A stretch of DNA of 64,000 nucleotides. Origin: Paramarasmius palmivorus. Taxonomy: Eukaryota; Basidiomycota; Agaricomycetes; Agaricales; Marasmiaceae. Below the pieces are notes generated by a model. The model had not been told where the DNA came from. It did not search any database and was given only the letters and a program-made list of their open reading frames with translations. The translations under genes and the position numbers were made by a program. Below, in pieces: positions 13,302 to 26,657 of the stretch. The DNA lies in the NCBI GenBank assembly GCA_037176845.1, contig JAYKXP010000097.1, positions 123,262-187,261 on the forward strand, given 5' to 3'. Within the stretch, counting starts at the first letter, position 1, and each line of letters opens with the position of its first letter.

Positions 13302-15311
13302 ATGGCGCTCTCCTTCCGTCGGCGAAGCTTTCACCGCTTATTTCTCATCGCTGGAGTCATTCTTTTCTTTCGCTTGACCTTCTTTTCTTCATCTTCCACG
13401 TCCACCTCTCTTTCTCAGTACTCTTCCCACAACAACCGCGCACATGAGATCGAGGAACATAATTTTATCGAACGTAATACCCGGCCAGACAAGACACTCA
13501 ATGTGCAAAGGCACAAATTTCTACAAGCTAGAATGGGGAGAGACGAGAAGCTGGAAGACGATTGGTTAATGGGTGTCGTTAGAGGTGGGATGGAGGATTA
13601 CTGGGAGAGATTGCAGGTTCCTTAGTACGTTTTTCCTTCTCGCATCTCTTTTTCGTGCGTGCTAATGATGAACCCTGTAGTATCCAAAGCAAAGACACCT
13701 CTCCCACTGATATTCAGCACGTACTCAGTGCCATTGACCAGCTTCTTTCCCTGAACGGCTGGGTGGCCGCTCTATGCCCTACTCTTACACGTCCATTCGG
13801 TGCCAACAAACTACAGGATGCTTACGACGACCTCATTCGTCAGGATCACCTCTATTTTGTGGCCATAGTTATACACAGTGCCGACCATTTCCTCGTGGAT
13901 CAGCTGGCTGTCATTGTTCAGTTAGCAAAGAGGCTCGGAACGAAAAATTTATTCGTCAGTATGCTCGACTATGATTCGTCGGACTCCACAGAGACTCTTA
14001 CCGACCTCTGTGAAGCTGTCCTGACGCTTTTGGGCGTGCCATTCCGTATACGTCGTGTACCTAGAATGACAGTTGACCCGGCAGCAGCGTATTATCCTTT
14101 AGAGGAAGCGTACATGCGTAACCTCGCTCTGGAACCTCTACGGGAGCTTAAAGACAGAAGAGACATGGAATTTTCTCGAGTCATTTGGCTGAAAGGTTTC
14201 ACATGCCCCAATGATATTCTCGAGACTATCAAAGTCAGCTACGCGAACGAAGCAGCTATGGTATGTGGGATGGATTGGGCGGAACATAACGGCTTTTTCA
14301 TTTTTTCGGATCGGTAAGATGGATCATTTTCCCCTCTTTATGATACTGACTCCTACATGCTACAGGTGGCGTACCCGCGACATCGAAGGAGACCAGTTCC
14401 GACAATCTAAATCCTCTTCTCAGAAGGACGCTGTCCCCCCGCGAGATGCTGTCGGTTCCGTTCGATACTCGCAACATTTACCATTCCAAGTGTTCTGCTG
14501 CGAGAGTGGCACACACGTCGTTGACCCGGCTCAATCATATTACAAAGGAATCGAATATCGCGCTGGGATGGGATACCAGAACCTTAGCAGATCAGACGGC
14601 GTTGTCGAAGGAGAAATGAAAGGCGAAGGAGAATGCTTGGACAGTTCCCAAGCGTGGTTCTGTCGAGATCTGTGGGTCAGTTCGGCTAGAGATGGGATGG
14701 CGGAAAGTGGAAGTGGAAGTGGTATTGGAGCGGGAAGAAGAGTTAGGAAGCGCGATCTTGCGGAAGAGGAAGAACGAGAGTTACAACCGAGGGAAGCGGT
14801 TGTGGACGTCAACGGAGTTGATGAAGTTGACGATGACATGAAAGCTGCCAAGCGTGAACATCCGGGCGTTGACGCTGACGCCAATGCGGGATCGGATTAC
14901 GATGCGATTTCGGACGAAGAAGGTGGCAATGTTGTTCCTCCTGCTCAGGAAGCGGAGACGTATAAGCCATCGATACCCAACTCAGTATTCCGGCCTGCCA
15001 AAATTTTAGTTAATCCTAGATGTCCAACGACGTATGCAGGCGTCAGTCATACACAGCTTGCTCTAGATTTGTTTGGAGATGGCGACGATGTAGCGGGCAA
15101 GGGCGTGAGGAAATATGTGCTGGAGCATTGGGAAGGAGCGCCAGACAGCTTCGTATGCCAAGAGCAGAGGTACGTTCACTTTTCATTTGCTCTTCCGGGA
15201 TTGTGAGCTGAAGACGAACGACCTAGGCAAACCGGCGGAAGAAAAGCGCCAAAGACGCAGAGAAGGCTAGGCTTCTCGATTCATGATGAACTCAAGAAAC
15301 TCGATGAGTGA
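13302..15311 (+). CDS. CMT1: CAP59/CMT1-type mannosyltransferase
   Basis: Member of the cryptococcal mannosyltransferase family (alpha-1,3-mannosyltransferase CMT1 and the capsule protein Cap59), Golgi type II membrane enzymes acting on polysaccharide or glycans. There is one N-terminal membrane anchor (LFLIAGVILFFRLTFF), then a stem. The catalytic part shows YFVAIVIHSADHFLVDQL, FVSMLDYDSSDSTETL, LGVPFRIRRVP, RVIWLKGFTCPNDILE, MVCGMDWAEHN and LPFQVFCCESGTHVVDP, and a final NPRCPTTYAGVSHTQLALDLF. Between the CES motif and NPRC sits a long acidic, low-complexity insert (about residues 420-550). Introns near 13625-13680, 14315-14365 and 15171-15226. The donor sugar and the product in this fungus are not shown by the sequence. 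Confidence 0.9.
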
Positions 15312-15830
15312 GGGATGGTGCTCTGCCTTCGTGATAAATTATAATGTCGCTCTTTTTGTAATGGTACTCGGGATGGATTGTATCGCGCTTTCGTGCTTGT
15401 TTTTGTTTTCACAAACTGCGTGACCCTGCAATGTCGGTCAAGTGTTACCAGGCTCTATGGGATACAGTCATAGAATATTGGGCTCAATTCGGTGAGCGGC
15501 AACCTAGGCGGTCTAGAGGATGAACCATAGGGTGTCGTTTCGACGTACAGAGGGAAACACTCGAAGTAAGGATAATTTCTGGAGTGATGTCTGAAATTGA
15601 ACTTTTCTGACAAAGATTATTCTGTCTATATGTGGCGCAGCAACGTTGTGAATGCAAGACAAATAACCACACTCTTTCAAAAATTAGACATTTGCAAAGC
15701 ACATGTATATATATATATAATGTGCATCCAAGAAGTTGTACACATTAAACTATATTCTAGACTACTTTCCTTGAACTATAGATACACTGTAATAATCTCC
15801 ACCAGGTCCACACACCGATACCCTGGTCAA
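15312..15830. other. convergent 3' intergenic region
   Basis: Lies between the 3' ends of the CMT1-like gene and the DUF6533 gene. AT-rich, with a TATATATATATA run at about 15707-15719. No gene seen. Confidence 0.6.
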
Positions 15831-17463
15831 TCATCGTGCACTGACAATCGTCATCTGCACAGTCGTGAACCTCACCTCTTCCTCGCCATCTTCAGTACCC
15901 AGGCCATCGCCACCTTCTCTTGCATGCAAATGACTATGGCTTGGAGGAGTCCGTAGGAGGAAGAATAGTACGCGGTTGCAGAATAAGGAGTGAAGCACAC
16001 GCTGGGGGCTAAGATTTGAATCATCAGTGAGCATAAGAATGTGGCCGAGAGCGAACGAGAGGGGCGTACACGGTGAGAAATGGGCCAGCTCCCTATAGCT
16101 TTATGAGAAAAGAGACGCAAGAGATGAAGAATGAACACACGGGTATTATCAGCGGTGTGACAATGTTGCATAAAGATATCACTAGGATGGGTGTCAAGGA
16201 CGTCCAGATAGAGCAGTGACGATCATCGAACATACCGAGGAGGTATATGTAATACAACAGCCCTTTCAAACAAAAACGTGTTGGTTAAAAGGTACGAAAA
16301 ATGAAAGATAGGGGCAGGGGATCACGAAGAAAAAGGTACATACCATCCTTGTACAGCTCGACCACCCACTGTTCTCGTGTTCTCCTCACTGAGACTCCTA
16401 TGAGCCCAAAACGGTAAGGTAGTGATAGAAACGCACGGTCAAGATATCCTTTGATCACTGATAAAACGGCAAGAACTGCGCATCGATATCTGGAATCAGT
16501 ATTTATATACGGGAAGGATCAATAGAAATCATGTTCACCCGTTTCAGTGAAAGCCAAAAGCACAAAAGGAGCGAGGTAAAGTAGCCCACTATTTCCTGAC
16601 ATTGACTTGCAACCAGTCTCAGTTGCACGGGCTAGAGATGTTAGAGTCAGTAATGAGAAAGAATAGCAAGAGTGAAGCGCACGATGTATACTCGAAAGAT
16701 GTTTGTACATGATGAATATCATGCACGAGATTTCACTCTGTCGTTTGGTGAGAAAAGTGAGGCGGGAGGAATGGAAGTGAAGAGAAGACGTACAACAGCT
16801 ATACACAGAAATAGAATGAGAACCCAACGTCTACACCCCCACAGGGCGTAGGTACGGAGCATCAGGATGACTGCCCATGACGTGTTGGCGCTCACAACTA
16901 AAGAAGGCACAGAAGCAGGACGTACTTTCCGATATGCTCACTCCAAGAAAGATGAAGGCTGAAGACAATGATCAAAGGTCTAGATCAGCGCCGTCTCATC
17001 GGATGATGAAGCCGGATTCCATGCTCACCAGATGCGACCCTTTGCCTCAGTTCACATTCCTTGTTTCCATCGCAGTTAGCCGTCCGCGTATCACTTGGAA
17101 AACCTTGTAACCCACCTCGACGGAAATCGACCCGGATAAACCTACATGGTCACCGATTCAGTCGGGATTGCCGAGGTAAATCCTACTAAATGACACGTAC
17201 CGCCCAGCGCAAGAAACGTATCCACAAAGGGTGAGTATCGATTCAAGAAGAATAATATCGATCGAAACTTGAGAGGGTTTGGCCAAACATAGTCTACTTC
17301 GAGATTAATGGTGCAGAGGTAGTCGTAGAGAAGCAGAACGCTGCTTATGAGGATAGGGATGTTGACTGGTGGCTGTCAGCGCCGTGCCGGTGTTAATGAA
17401 AGGAATGGATCGCTGGTCAGCTAAGGGGAGAAAAACAAGCAAGAGAAGGCAACGCACCAACAT
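15831..17463 (-). CDS. DUF6533 seven-helix membrane protein
   Basis: Basidiomycete DUF6533 family, polytopic membrane proteins of unknown function with a receptor-like layout. Many short introns. The N-terminal exon is only MetLeu, spliced to PPVNIPILISSVLLLYDYLC, then TINLEVDYVWPNPLKF and ILFFLNRYSPFVDTFLALG, the family hallmark. Later exons give SANTSWAVILMLRTYALWGC, RRWVLILFLCIAVVRLL, REQWVVELYKDG and LLYYIYLL, and the last exon PQRVLHSLFCNRVLFFLLR, another family mark. Exon borders in the middle are approximate. The start at 17463 rests on the MetLeu exon and could be wrong. A paralogue lies about 12 kb to the right on the same strand. Confidence 0.8.
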
Positions 17464-18037
17464 TGGTTACCAGCAGGATTCCATGATATCGAGTTCTTGG
17501 ACGTTACTCTTATATATGTACCGCTAGCCGAATTCAGAATCACCTAAAGGCCGCGAAAGAATCACGATTCACACATGACGAAGGGGGATAACGAAAACCA
17601 GAACTGCGGGCCAGGCTGGGAACTATGGAATCAAGCGAGATGTAGGTGCTCTGAAACGCCACCCATAATGGAATGTTGAGACAAATGTTAGCGAAAAAAA
17701 TTAGACTCGAAAGCGTATAACATCATGAGAGCTCGCGAACAACGAGCAGTGACGGCTGCAATTTGACAGTTGTATGACAGGTTGCTGGGCGTCTACGCGA
17801 CCCTTTTGTTTGTTAGCCAGGGTGTTGGACAACAATATTGTTCCCACACGCTAGCTCAGCACGACGCTCCAGACATCGGACTCAACACCCTCGCCTGGCC
17901 GCTTCAAGACTCTGCAAAAAAACAAAGCAAGTCACGGTGAGTGTTCATGCCATCCATATATACCCCTACTCTGTCGTTTTGCTCGAGAAATCGCTAGTTT
18001 GCTGATGGATCCAAAATTTTGAATCGGATGTACTCAG
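17464..18037. other. intergenic region and 5' UTR intron of RPS18
   Basis: Divergent upstream region of the DUF6533 and RPS18 genes. The part next to RPS18 seems to hold a 5'-UTR intron, 17937 (GTGAGT) to 18037 (TACTCAG), whose acceptor directly precedes the ATG, as is common for ribosomal protein genes. Nothing else recognised. Confidence 0.55.
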
Positions 18038-18617
18038 ATGTCACTCGTCGTCCCGGAAGCCCACCAACAATTCCAGCACATTCTTCGTCTGCTCAACACT
18101 AACGTCGATGGAAAGCGTAAAATCATGTACGCTCTGACCGAGATCAAGGGTGTAGGCAGGAGGTACTCCAACATTGTTTGCAAAAAGGCCGATGTCGATT
18201 TGAACAAGCGGTGAGTCCCAGGTCGATTATAATTCGATCTACTGGCTAAGATACTATACTAGTGCTGGTGAGCTCAACTCGGACGAACTTGAGCGCATCG
18301 TCACCATCATGCAAAACCCCACCCAATTCAAAATCCCTACCTGGTTCTTGTCTCGTCAAAAAGATATCGTTGACGGAAAGGATTACCAAATCTTGTCAAA
18401 CAACGTCGATTCCAAGCTCCGTGATGATCTTGAAAGACTCAAAAAGATTCGTGCACACAGAGGTCTCAGGCACTTCTGGGGTTTGCGTGTGAGGGGTCAG
18501 CATACCAAGACGACGGGTGGGTTGCATGTGGTCTGCCTTCTTTCCATTATGGCTGATTGATTGATTTTTCCAGGTCGTCGTGGAAAGACTGTTGGTGTGT
18601 CGAAGAAGAGGGGTTAA
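18038..18617 (+). CDS. RPS18: 40S ribosomal protein S18 (uS13)
   Basis: Cytosolic small-subunit protein at the head of the 40S subunit. The product is 156 residues, [20 protein letters not shown] to [10 protein letters not shown], with the family stretches [51 protein letters not shown] and [26 protein letters not shown]. It carries about four residues more near the N-terminus (EAHQQ) than most homologues. Introns at about 18211-18262 and 18518-18573. The ATG follows a spliceable acceptor of a 5'-UTR intron. Confidence 0.97.
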
Positions 18618-19325
18618 ACGTTGTATTTACGTCCGCTACTACCACTGCATTCATGCAATTCCTCTTTATGTATATGCTTTCTCAATCTGCATGCACGTCA
18701 CCACCCACGCAAGCTTTCACAAATCACTCGCACTTCCCTCTCCCCAAAATGGCTCAAAATGGCATCCATAATGCTCTCGTGTCACGACGCCCAGCGCCCG
18801 TACTACTATGCGACGCGAGGCGACACGTCGCGCAACTCTAAAGGCTAATGACGACTAGGCAGGCAATGTCGACGGTGTACTCTTGGTAGTGAGTCAGTAC
18901 CCTGAACGCTAGCACCAGGGTCCAAAGCTGTAAAGATATCCACTCATAATGGCGTTTAATTTCCGCCCCTTGGGAGAGAAACCCCGGAAGAACCTTCTGA
19001 GAAGGTGGCTTTCTGGGAACTCCGAAGGCCCCGAGCCCTGTGAAAGAAATGCGAGCTCCATGTTCTGTAGAGCTTCAGAGCAAGAATTTTACCGGTGTGA
19101 ACAGAGGGTATAAAAGTAGAACGAATACTGTCAACCTATCAACCACTTAAAACCTTACGTTCATGTCATGAGGAATCTTTCACAGACTAGAAGGTTTACT
19201 AGGCATGCGCTGCAACCATCACGCGCTAGTACTCCTTATTCAATACCATGTATTGTGAGATGCAACTAGGGATACAAATGGTAAACTCTAGAACAAAAAC
19301 AAAACCGCAGAGCAGCTTGAGAAAA
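18618..19325. other. intergenic region without a visible gene
   Basis: Between the 3' ends of RPS18 and APC1 (convergent). Small open frames here have no family features. Nothing recognised. Confidence 0.55.
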
Positions 19326-22300
19326 CTATGACTCCTTCCACGTCTCCACAATCTCATCAATGGACCTCGCAGACCACCCCGTGCCCAACGCAATAGTCAT
19401 CTTTGTCCCTGTGGCATGCAGTACCTCCTTAATCCCCAAATCGAGCGCAGCAACATCATCAGTTCCTTCAGGTGGCGGCACACCAAGGCACTGGTTATGA
19501 GCGTCTTGTGCGAGACTTTTTAGGATAGTCAAAAGTGTCGACGCTGGGACGGAGTTCCTGATGAGGTACCACGCCAAATTTCGATTAGTTTCTTCGTCCA
19601 GTGCCAGTGTTCCAAGCGTTCCCAACGAGTAGTTCTGTAAGACTCGTTTGAAATCCGGGTTTGTACGTATCGCGTCCAGTCGTTGATCGAGCACGTACAG
19701 CGTCCCAGACACAGTACTGTCCCGAAGTAGAGGCGTTCGCGGATTATTATCCACCCGCCCACCAAATCTCCGATCGAAAATCTTACTATAGAAATCTGCT
19801 GAAAACCTCAGGTCCATGAGGTTCAGATGGAAATACCGGGATTGCGTTGTCATATGTCTATACCGGAAGAGCGTAAGATGCATCTGGAGGGTCTGAGGTT
19901 TACCCTGAAGAATGCTATCAAACAATGCAGCGTGACAGTACGTGAAGAACAGCTTTTCTCTGTCCGTTGCTCCCTCACGGACCCCGCTGCAAAAGTGATC
20001 AGCGAAAGCGAGGAAGAGGGGGTTGTTGGAACATGATGTGATAAACTCCCAGAGGTCGCCAGCAGGGTGAGTTTTTGTGTCTATGAGTTGTGGATGGTCT
20101 AGAGTAGCTGCGTCCCCAGCCGACGAACGCGAACGCACGAATAGACTCCGACTTCCCCGGGGGTCTTCTGTGTAGCTTAAAAAGGCAGTTCGCCGCTTCA
20201 CGTACAATGTCTGGCTACGCAGGAGGCACTCTTTGTGGCGGGGGATGCCTTCGGTGTAAAGGTGGAATGGCCAGTACCTTGGTGTATCAACACGAATCCC
20301 TACGAGTCTATCCAGGTTGGGGATAAGAGTAGGTGAGATAAGCTGAGTGGTTCCTATTTCCTGTCCTTCCCTGACCGCGATCTTGAGGGGGAGGTATACG
20401 ATCTCCTTGGTCTCGATATCTCGTGCAATAAGACACCGAGGCTCAACTGCAAGTACCCAAAGATGACGGAGAGCTTGGAGGTAGCTCTTGTTATCGGAGG
20501 ACACGACGTGAGATCTTGGGAAGAACGCTGCGACCATACAAGCAATAGCAGCGTCTGAGGTACCCAGTGTGAACCGACCTCCACCAAGGAACAGGAGTCC
20601 TAATGACTGGTGCGTCGCGACGTGAATACCATACTTGAACGCAGGGTGGTACATTGTTGAGGTATACATCCCGTACGCATAGCGAAGTCTCCTCAAACAA
20701 GTGATCTCGCCAGTCCCTGCCATCACCATGCTCAGGGATATCGAAATCAAATTTAGTCCGTCTCTGACGGCAGAACGTTTGATTCTCCATTCGAAAGCAG
20801 GGCCTGTAAGGATTGCATGAGATACCGTCAAAGGAAAAAAATCATATGCACCTACTATTGGAAAATATCATGCGGGTAAACAAGTCGTAGTACCGAATCA
20901 AAATCTTGTAGGCCTCTTGGCGTGCAGTGCCAGCATACTTGAGGCCGATGGCGAAGCAACATCCTGCAATGATATTGTAGTATGCAAGCTCCCATACGTC
21001 CGATATAGTGTTATTATACTTGCTACGGTTCTCGATCCCTTTGCGTATGCGAGCTGGCACTTGTGCTGAAATCCATTCTTGTGTTGGCGCAATCTTGTCC
21101 CACATTATGAGTGCGCGCGAGAGAGTACGGATCAACAGGAAACTTGGCTGTATCCGGTTAAGCGACAGGACAGTGTCAGGAGTGGCGAGGATATCTGCTA
21201 TGTCCTGACGCTCTGTTTTAAGGTACATCAATCCAAGTGCTATGCTAGCAGCCGGGGATGTAAGGTTGACGTCGAATGCTGCCCGCTGGTCCGTCGGCAT
21301 TAGGTGGAAATCCCCTTGAATCAAAATATTCAGGCGAGCGAGTAACGCACTGTCGGCAGGTATGGTTGTTCCTTTTCCCAACATGATCATACCAAATGCG
21401 AGAGCCGCGGAGTATGTGTAGGCCTCGCGATACTCGTTGCTCAGGTCTGGCTGAACAAGATCCTTGCGGCTAATCTGGTTTAGGCAGACTTCTGCCATAC
21501 GGCGGTTCTTTGTACCCATATACAAGAGTCCGACTCCAGCAATACCCGCTGCTTGTGCAAGAAGAGAAACATTCAAATCCACATCGGGAGTGGGTAACAG
21601 AGCCGGAGTATGAACAGCTAGCAACTTGGTGACATGAGCATTCTCATTGCCCATGTTGGCTGCTGCGAGTCCTAGCAACACACCAATTGAGGTGAGGTCG
21701 TGCTTGGGTGTGAGATAAGAGAACGTATGCCATGTCATCATCTCGCGTAGATGCCCTGTAAGTCCTAGGCCAAAGAGGAATCCAGCATGCTCCGGAGTGA
21801 GTTCGGAGGGCTTGTTGAACGCAATCCATGAACTATCAATGCTAGTGCACGATGGAGAGATGCGTAGGGCAGCGGCAACACCATTGTGGAATTCACCCCA
21901 ACTGTAGGAATCTGGGGGTATTTTGCCAGGTTCGGGAATGACAGTGACATTGTGTGGCAGCAGACGAATGGTATATTCGAGCTTGGGTATAAGGAACGCC
22001 TCGCGCGAAATATTATGAATCGACCCGTACGTGAACATTGCTCGACCATAAGGGAGAGCAAGAGTCCGTTCGGCAACACGTATGGCTTGATGTTGCTGTT
22101 CCTTGGCCTGGTCGTGCTCACTGGGGAGAAATTAGTCGATAGGTATACGAAAACGAGGCGATTACGTACTGTTGATCGGGACGCTCGATCGCTTTCAGCG
22201 AAGGTATCTTTGAAGATGACAATATCCGTGCCACTTCGTCCAGCCGACGATCTTGTCCGAAACGAATACTGGTAAACTCTTCCAAGTCGAGCTCTACACC

Positions 22301-25300
22301 TGTCGTGATCATCTCGGATTCGCCACTACTAGCGACCTTGGCAGATGAGGAAATTTCATTGATAGTCTGGCGGTTTCGACGACTCTGAGAAGCATCTGAT
22401 TAAGGAGGGAGAAATACTTGAACATCAAAAAATTTTACGCACGAGGTAATCCTTGATCGACAAATATCCATCCTTCGACATTTTGTCTGGAATAGCGCTT
22501 GCTGAGGCTGCAACATCTTCACGATCAATGGCCTTGTACGCAGCTGGAGGGAAGTCCGATGGTGGAACCAGTTGCATCGAGCGAATGGCTTCCCTGAGAG
22601 GCGCGGCAATCCCGATAGACAACTTGCTGATGAACTTTTCGTCTATCTTGGTATCAACCATAAGTCGCACAGCTTGTTCAGCTCGTTTCAAAAGTTTCTT
22701 GTTAGGATCTCCAAGAACTTCATATACAGCGTGAATTCGTTGCAGCGGCTCGAGAGGATTGAGGCGACCATAAGCCCATGAAGGCTTGATCCGGAACCGT
22801 TCGGCTTGTTTGGATGCATCTGTCCACTGCATCGGCCACTCTGGTGTACTTATCCTACCAAACAATATGGCGGAAACATCCGGCGGCCAGCATGGAATGC
22901 CGTCGTCGAGGTTCTGAACAGCTGCAGAAGTATATAAGCATGAGATTGCAGTATTTGAGGAAATGAATACTGACGAGCAGTAGCGGGAAGTGGCCAGGGT
23001 AAACCAGCCATAGCTTCAGGGCATAGACGGCGCCAATAATCAGCCCATTCTGGTCGGATGTACATGGCAATTCGACAGACTACCTTGCCGAGCTGAATCA
23101 AGTCCGGGTAACGGTGAACGAACATTCGGTATTGTTCGAGCAGTGTATGAAGAACGTAGAGAGCACCAACTAGATATCGATATTTGTCGGTCCCTTTGAT
23201 TATGGGGAGATGATGGACGGGTGGTAACGATTGTGCCGGATCCGTCGGTTTAACGAGGCCCCGTAGTACGGGATCCTCAGCAAAGCGGCGGTGGGAGAAA
23301 GTATTGCTGAGGCGGTGCCACGAGTCCGCCTCTGGAGGACCGTCAGTGATTGAAGAGATCACTCCACTATCGAGGTTGAAAACTTGGAAGAGGGCACGAG
23401 ACAAACAGTCGAACTGAATGCCATCCGCCACGGAAAAGGAATGTGCGGCCCATAAACGAAGGAACGAATGATGCATTTCAAATACGAGGTCTGAAGGAAG
23501 ACATAACGCTAATTGTTGCATGACTTCGATAGTCAATGGGTCACGGGGCATCAGGTCGATCACAGTGCGCGTTACCCATCCGTCCTCGAATTTGAGAGTT
23601 GTGAAGATAGTGGACTGGAGCGTGTTAGCTATGGAGCGGATCTGACCATGTTCACGAAGGGCCGGGAGCTTTTTCGTCGTGACATCTGCGGGAGCAGGTG
23701 CCGGTTGAGCGCGTTTTCTTGGTATGAAGGAAATCGGGATTTCGTAGGTGCCATGGGTCATGATAGACATGAGGTCTCCTGGTTTTTGTATGAGCAGATC
23801 CAAAAATCCATTACGTGTTGCCTTCAGTGCGGAAACCGATAGCCCTGGTACTTCAGTCAACGGTAGAAGTTTCGCTCGCTTGTCATCTCCTTGACTAAGA
23901 GTATATATTTTTACTACCTGGGAATAGGGAAGGCAAATTGCAAGCAATGAACGGTCGTGCTCGCCATCCCAACGGTGGTCAAAAAGCGACACCGATATAG
24001 ACCGATAGATCTGGATACTACAAACATTTGAACAGGACGATAGGTCACAGAGGGGGAATGAACTTACTCGCTTGCGTCCAATTCAGTAACAAGCAACTGC
24101 TCCATCCAAAGCGCAGTCTTCATTCTACCGAAATTCGTCGACATCAACGCTTCATCGACACCACGATTGACTAATGCCATCCGATCCATTGTGACCGAAA
24201 GGTCGTTTCTCGTTAAGGAGTTGCGCCGTTTGCGCGGAGGAGGATCGCTTCGTGGCAAGGAAGGCATGGAACCAAACCCTGAGTTGGCTGTTCCTGAGGC
24301 AATAGATGCCATTGTTGTCGTTGACGATAATTCTGGAGGCATTCCAGGAAGAGCGGAAAGAGGTGGAAGATCGGGATTCGGAAAATCAAGAGGAGGAATA
24401 GCTAGTTGCTGGGATTTTTCGAAGGGTTCAGGGAACGCTGCAGACGACCTTCGACTACCTGTTTGTACAGGTGGTGGAGGTTGTAGGTTCGGCGGCGGGC
24501 GGGGTTTGCTACGGCTAAGTGGTCGAGGAGTGTCTTTGGGCTTGATGTATACGTATCTCCACACTGTGAGCGTCCGTTTCTCGACATCAACGGTCACAAC
24601 AATTTCATGAGGCGACCCACGCCCCCGATGTGACGCCCATATGATGTGCTCGCTGGGGGAAAGGGACTTTAGCGGTTTGGTGGAATATTCGTCATTGTCT
24701 TTGAGTGAAGCAGGTGACGCGTTGTTGAAACCTCCAATGATGCCACTGGCGAGTCCAACTGGTGAAGGCTCTGCTAAAGGATTGGTAAGACAGAATATGG
24801 TAGGGAGGATGGCGTCCCCGGTGAGCTCTGCCTCTATCTTCTCGGATGGTTCTAGGATACGTTGGAGTAACAGACCATGCGGAGAGATCGGCCAAGCCTT
24901 TTCGATTGTGAAAGGAATACTGAATGTGTATTCTGCCCCATTTCGAGCGTAAATCTTGCCGAGGGTGCGAAGGAATATGAACACGGCGAATACACGAGAA
25001 TCACGTTCGTCGCGTTTGGTGATACGATTTTGCTGCTCGGCATAAAAGAAAGGACCAAATGTTGGACGTTCCGACGAGGATTTTGGTGGTGTCAGTTTTG
25101 TGGATGCCTTTGTAGCCTTGGTGCCGCCAGCTTCGACCCAACCCATACATGCCCATAGAACCGGCTGACCCTCTAGCCCGAAGCTCCATTTCTTCTTCAC
25201 AATGCCACCCGAGCTCAACACGACCGTCGTCTCGTCCCAGGTCAGCTCGTCTTCATTCCCTCCGGAATCATCTCCTGCAAAGAAACATGTCGATTGGACT

Positions 25301-25464
25301 GGAGTATGTGTGTTTGGAGGGGTCGTGTGAAGTAGAGATCGAATAGACTTGAGTAGATTGGATTCCGGACGTGCTTCCTTGGATTTTTGCCTATGTTGCC
25401 ATTTCAAATGTTCTTCAATCGCAGATGTCGAGTCGTCGTAGAAAGGGAGAGGTAAGCCGTCCAT
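19326..25464 (-). CDS. APC1: anaphase-promoting complex subunit 1
   Basis: Largest scaffold subunit of the APC/C ubiquitin ligase that drives mitotic exit; about 1,930 residues here. The N-terminal half starts MDGLPLPFYDD and has WACMGWVEAGG and a Ser/Pro-rich loop (about residues 290-400) of the kind phosphorylated in this protein. The middle carries the proteasome/cyclosome repeat region (AGFLFGLGLTGHLREMMTWH, GVLLGLAAANMGNENAHVTK, AGIAGVGLLYMGTKNRRMAE, ALAFGMIMLGKG). The C-terminal part has the family hallmark SYLQALRHLWVLAVEPRCL and ARDIETKEIVYLPLKI. Six exons, introns near 24000-24063, 22920-22975, 22390-22440, 22120-22165 and 20832-20865; all frames join. The start lies 84 bases from the divergent TAD2 start. 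Confidence 0.94.
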
Positions 25465-25548
25465 TAATCTTCACATTCGCGCGCGCGCACGTTGTGGTTT
25501 GGACAGAGACGCGTAGGGCCGACGTTTTCCCACAATCCCCTTTCTGGA
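25465..25548. promoter_or_regulatory. 84-base shared promoter of APC1 and TAD2
   Basis: The two ATGs face away from each other across 84 bases, which contain a CG-alternating run (GCGCGCGCACG). Both transcripts must start inside this interval or overlap the partner gene. Confidence 0.6.
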
Positions 25549-26298
<750 letters not shown>

Positions 26299-26657
26299 AC
26301 GTACGGTATGGCCATTGGCAACAATTGACTACGGGCCGGCACCAGTATTATCCTGGAGACAGGCGGAGATTCTCACAGGGGATGAATCCTAGCAACACGG
26401 AACTCCGTTTAAGTTCCTTGTATAGGTTCAGTAGTGTAAAATTTACAGGACTTTCAGAATCGTACCGGACGTCCGAGGCTGGTCTGCCTTCATGTCGTTC
26501 AAGTTCCTTATTTCCGACGAAAAATGTCGAAGGCTCGTTGAAAAACGTCCGCAAACCATCTGGACGAGTAACTGGAAAAGACATGACAATAGCACGGTAT
26601 CTTTCTACTTATCTTTCACGAATCACAGAAGGCGAATTTAACTCTACATCTCGTTTC

